DNA of 64,000 nucleotides from Syncephalis plumigaleata. Lineage: Eukaryota > Zoopagomycota > Zoopagomycetes > Zoopagales > Piptocephalidaceae. Position numbers and translations under genes: made by a program. This document shows, one piece after another, positions 62,653 to 64,000 of the stretch. Numbering within the stretch: the first letter of the stretch is position 1; every line of letters starts with the position of its first letter. Under the pieces are notes generated by a model. The model had not been told where the DNA came from, did no database searches, and saw only the letters and a program-made list of their open reading frames with translations. The stretch spans positions 558,001-622,000 of the forward strand of contig JAIXMF010000003.1 of the NCBI GenBank assembly GCA_025201365.1, read 5' to 3'.

Positions 62653-62706
62653 TTAGTAGTAGTAGTAGTAGTAGTAGTAGCAGTAGCAGTAGCAGTAGTA
62701 GTAATA
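62653..62706 (+). repeat. AGT/CAGT trinucleotide microsatellite
   Basis: Uninterrupted AGT units pass into alternating CAG/TAG units over about 54 bp, just downstream of the LRP1/C1D stop codon. Confidence 0.85.
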
Positions 62707-62759
62707 ATGGGACATGAATATTAGATAGTAATCAATATATGTATTAGAACAAATCATTC

Positions 62760-63661
62760 TTATTTTTGAGTCTTCCTTGCTTTACGCTTGTTTGCTCCAT
62801 TTCCTGTGTATGATCGTTACAATTAACAAGCTGTTCGTTTATAATTCATGTTAGCATAGCTTACTATTCTTCTTCTTTTGTTGTGTTGATTTACTCGTTT
62901 CACTATCAGTCGTTGAATCTTCATCTGTTTTTTGCTTCTTTGGATTTCTCCCTTCTACTGATTCATCCTGACCGAGTGTTGTCTCCTCATTACTCGCATC
63001 TTAATAATAATGATTATACTTAGTCTATTATTAAATACACTCATTAATCGATTAATAGTTACCTTTACTTTTCTCTACTAATTGTGGTAGATTATGCTTA
63101 ATAAATCGTGCAGCTGCCTCTTTATCAATAGTCATGGTGGCTATAATGGAGATAGTACACAATGTTAGAAATACTACTATCGCCTCCTTAATAATACTCT
63201 GTTTACTTACGTTTTGGTGGATTCTCCGTCTCTTGTATCTTTACAATATACGATCTAATACGATCCTAATAATAATAGTAATAGTAATAACAGTAATCAA
63301 TCACGTATTAGTATCAAGTAATATGTACGATAATCACTACTATTATGTACCAATTCACGTTTTACTGAATGTTTCTCTGGTGCATCACCTTGCATCTTCA
63401 AGTAAACTAATATCAATATAACAATTAGATTAAAATGGTTACATTATCTGCGGGATAGCAAGCGTACATACCCCAAAAGAGTGAATTAAGTGTATAGGCT
63501 AGCATAACCTGGAATTTAGCACGGTCTGAAGCTTGAAGTCGACCAGAAACCTCATTGTATGGTGTTTGCAACAATGCCGCTAATTGCTGTTGAATACTCT
63601 CAACAGTAGCAGACAAATCGTTGGCTGTCTTGACAAGTGGAGCTGTTGTTGCGTCCGACAT
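62760..63661 (-). CDS. LRP1: Exosome-associated nucleic-acid-binding protein LRP1/Rrp47 (C1D, Sas10/C1D family)
   Basis: Partner of the Rrp6 exonuclease in nuclear RNA processing. Six exons: 63472-63661, 63350-63406, then exons near 63212-63268, 63061-63140, 62868-63000 and 62760-62805. The start MSDATTAPLVKTANDL leads to the conserved AYTLNSLFWVYLKMQGD, DRIRSYIVKIQETENPPK and IDKEAAARFIKHNLPQL, which match C1D along their whole length. The end is an acidic then strongly basic tail (NKRKARKTQK), as in Lrp1. In exon 2 the run of five A at 63356-63360 is one base longer than the frame allows, probably an over-called homopolymer. It lies in a short stretch with RRP40 and Nab2, both also RNA-surveillance genes. 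Confidence 0.88.
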
Positions 63662-64000
63662 GATTATTCAGCGTCAATTAGACAACTATATTGTGATTAA
63701 GAGGAATGAATAGCAAATATCGATAAAGAGAAGGAGATAGTCGATGATATGAATTAAACAAAAATAAAAAATAAAAATAAAATGACATCCAGTAATTAGC
63801 ACAGCCTAGTATAACTAATAGAAACAGACATGCTCTTAATTGATGTTTATGTTTATTCTAAGTAATATTTGTAATAATAGCAATAGTCAATGGTAAGCAA
63901 TAATGCATCAAGTAAACTGATATAATTTTGTAATAGAAAAAAATGGATTCCTTAGGATAGTAATTACATTAACGGTGACCATCATCATCATCATCATCAT
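63662..64000. other. Upstream region of LRP1 to the window edge
   Basis: AT-rich spacer with A-rich runs near 63760-63780 and a CAT repeat at the very end (63981-64000). No gene recognised. Confidence 0.4.

Overview
This window is a stretch of nuclear DNA from an AT-rich, intron-dense eukaryote, most likely an early-diverging (non-Dikarya) fungus. The gene set is fungal: SAGA subunit SPT7, carnitine acetyltransferase, squalene synthase, a CSC1/DUF221 channel, dCMP deaminase, Nab2, a tyrosinase and a secreted subtilisin. Introns are short, with GTAAGT-like donors, CTAAT-type branch sites and TAG acceptors. An ARMC7 homologue and a Kelch-BTB protein argue against an ascomycete yeast. The lineage is inferred from gene content only.

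Layout. 1-2212: carnitine acetyltransferase, running off the left edge (-). 2868-3757: ARMC7 (+). 4399-9606: SPT7, 20 exons (+). 9814-10904: actin-capping protein beta (-). 11399-13280: aldehyde dehydrogenase (+). 13472-14739: secreted pseudokinase (-). 17207-18759: secreted tyrosinase (+). 19075-19655: small terminal-inverted-repeat (TIR) DNA transposon. 19870-21272: secreted subtilisin (-). 23048-25614: Kelch-BTB protein (+). 28165-30072: PKA catalytic subunit (+). 31014-32320: mitochondrial carrier (-). 32603-34653: squalene synthase (-). 35056-36222: DEDDh exonuclease-like protein (-). 37356-40809: CSC1-like channel (+). 41124-42471: dCMP deaminase (-). 42619-43800: F-box protein (+). 44522-45528: exosome subunit RRP40 (+). 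45762-47990: Nab2 (+). 48252-52671: NPC1 (-). 54190-59852: a micro-exon gene (-). 62760-63661: exosome cofactor LRP1/C1D (-).

The outstanding feature is 54190-59852. At first sight it is an 82-bp satellite of about 67 units. Read on the minus strand, every unit is an intron (GTAAGT donor, TACTAAT-like branch site, CTATAG or AACAG acceptor) followed by a tiny exon of 3 or 6 nt. The array starts with an ordinary exon coding a signal peptide and ends with an in-frame stop. One 5-nt exon exactly converts the phase-1 end of exon 1 to phase 0, so all later exons are one or two whole codons. The predicted product is a secreted protein of 118 residues from 69 exons, with four cysteines and a long Pro/Arg/Lys tail. 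I know of no described gene built this way; schistosome micro-exon genes are the nearest precedent.

Many conserved genes show single-base frame breaks, mostly a homopolymer one base too short. Restoring them makes spliced lengths divisible by three, so consensus errors in the assembly are more likely than real gene loss. A TA-flanked TIR transposon family is present at 19075-19655, and its two ends occur again at 52816 and 62524, on either side of the micro-exon gene. Its coding remnant ends in a WNRD motif like that of TnpB/Fanzor-type proteins.
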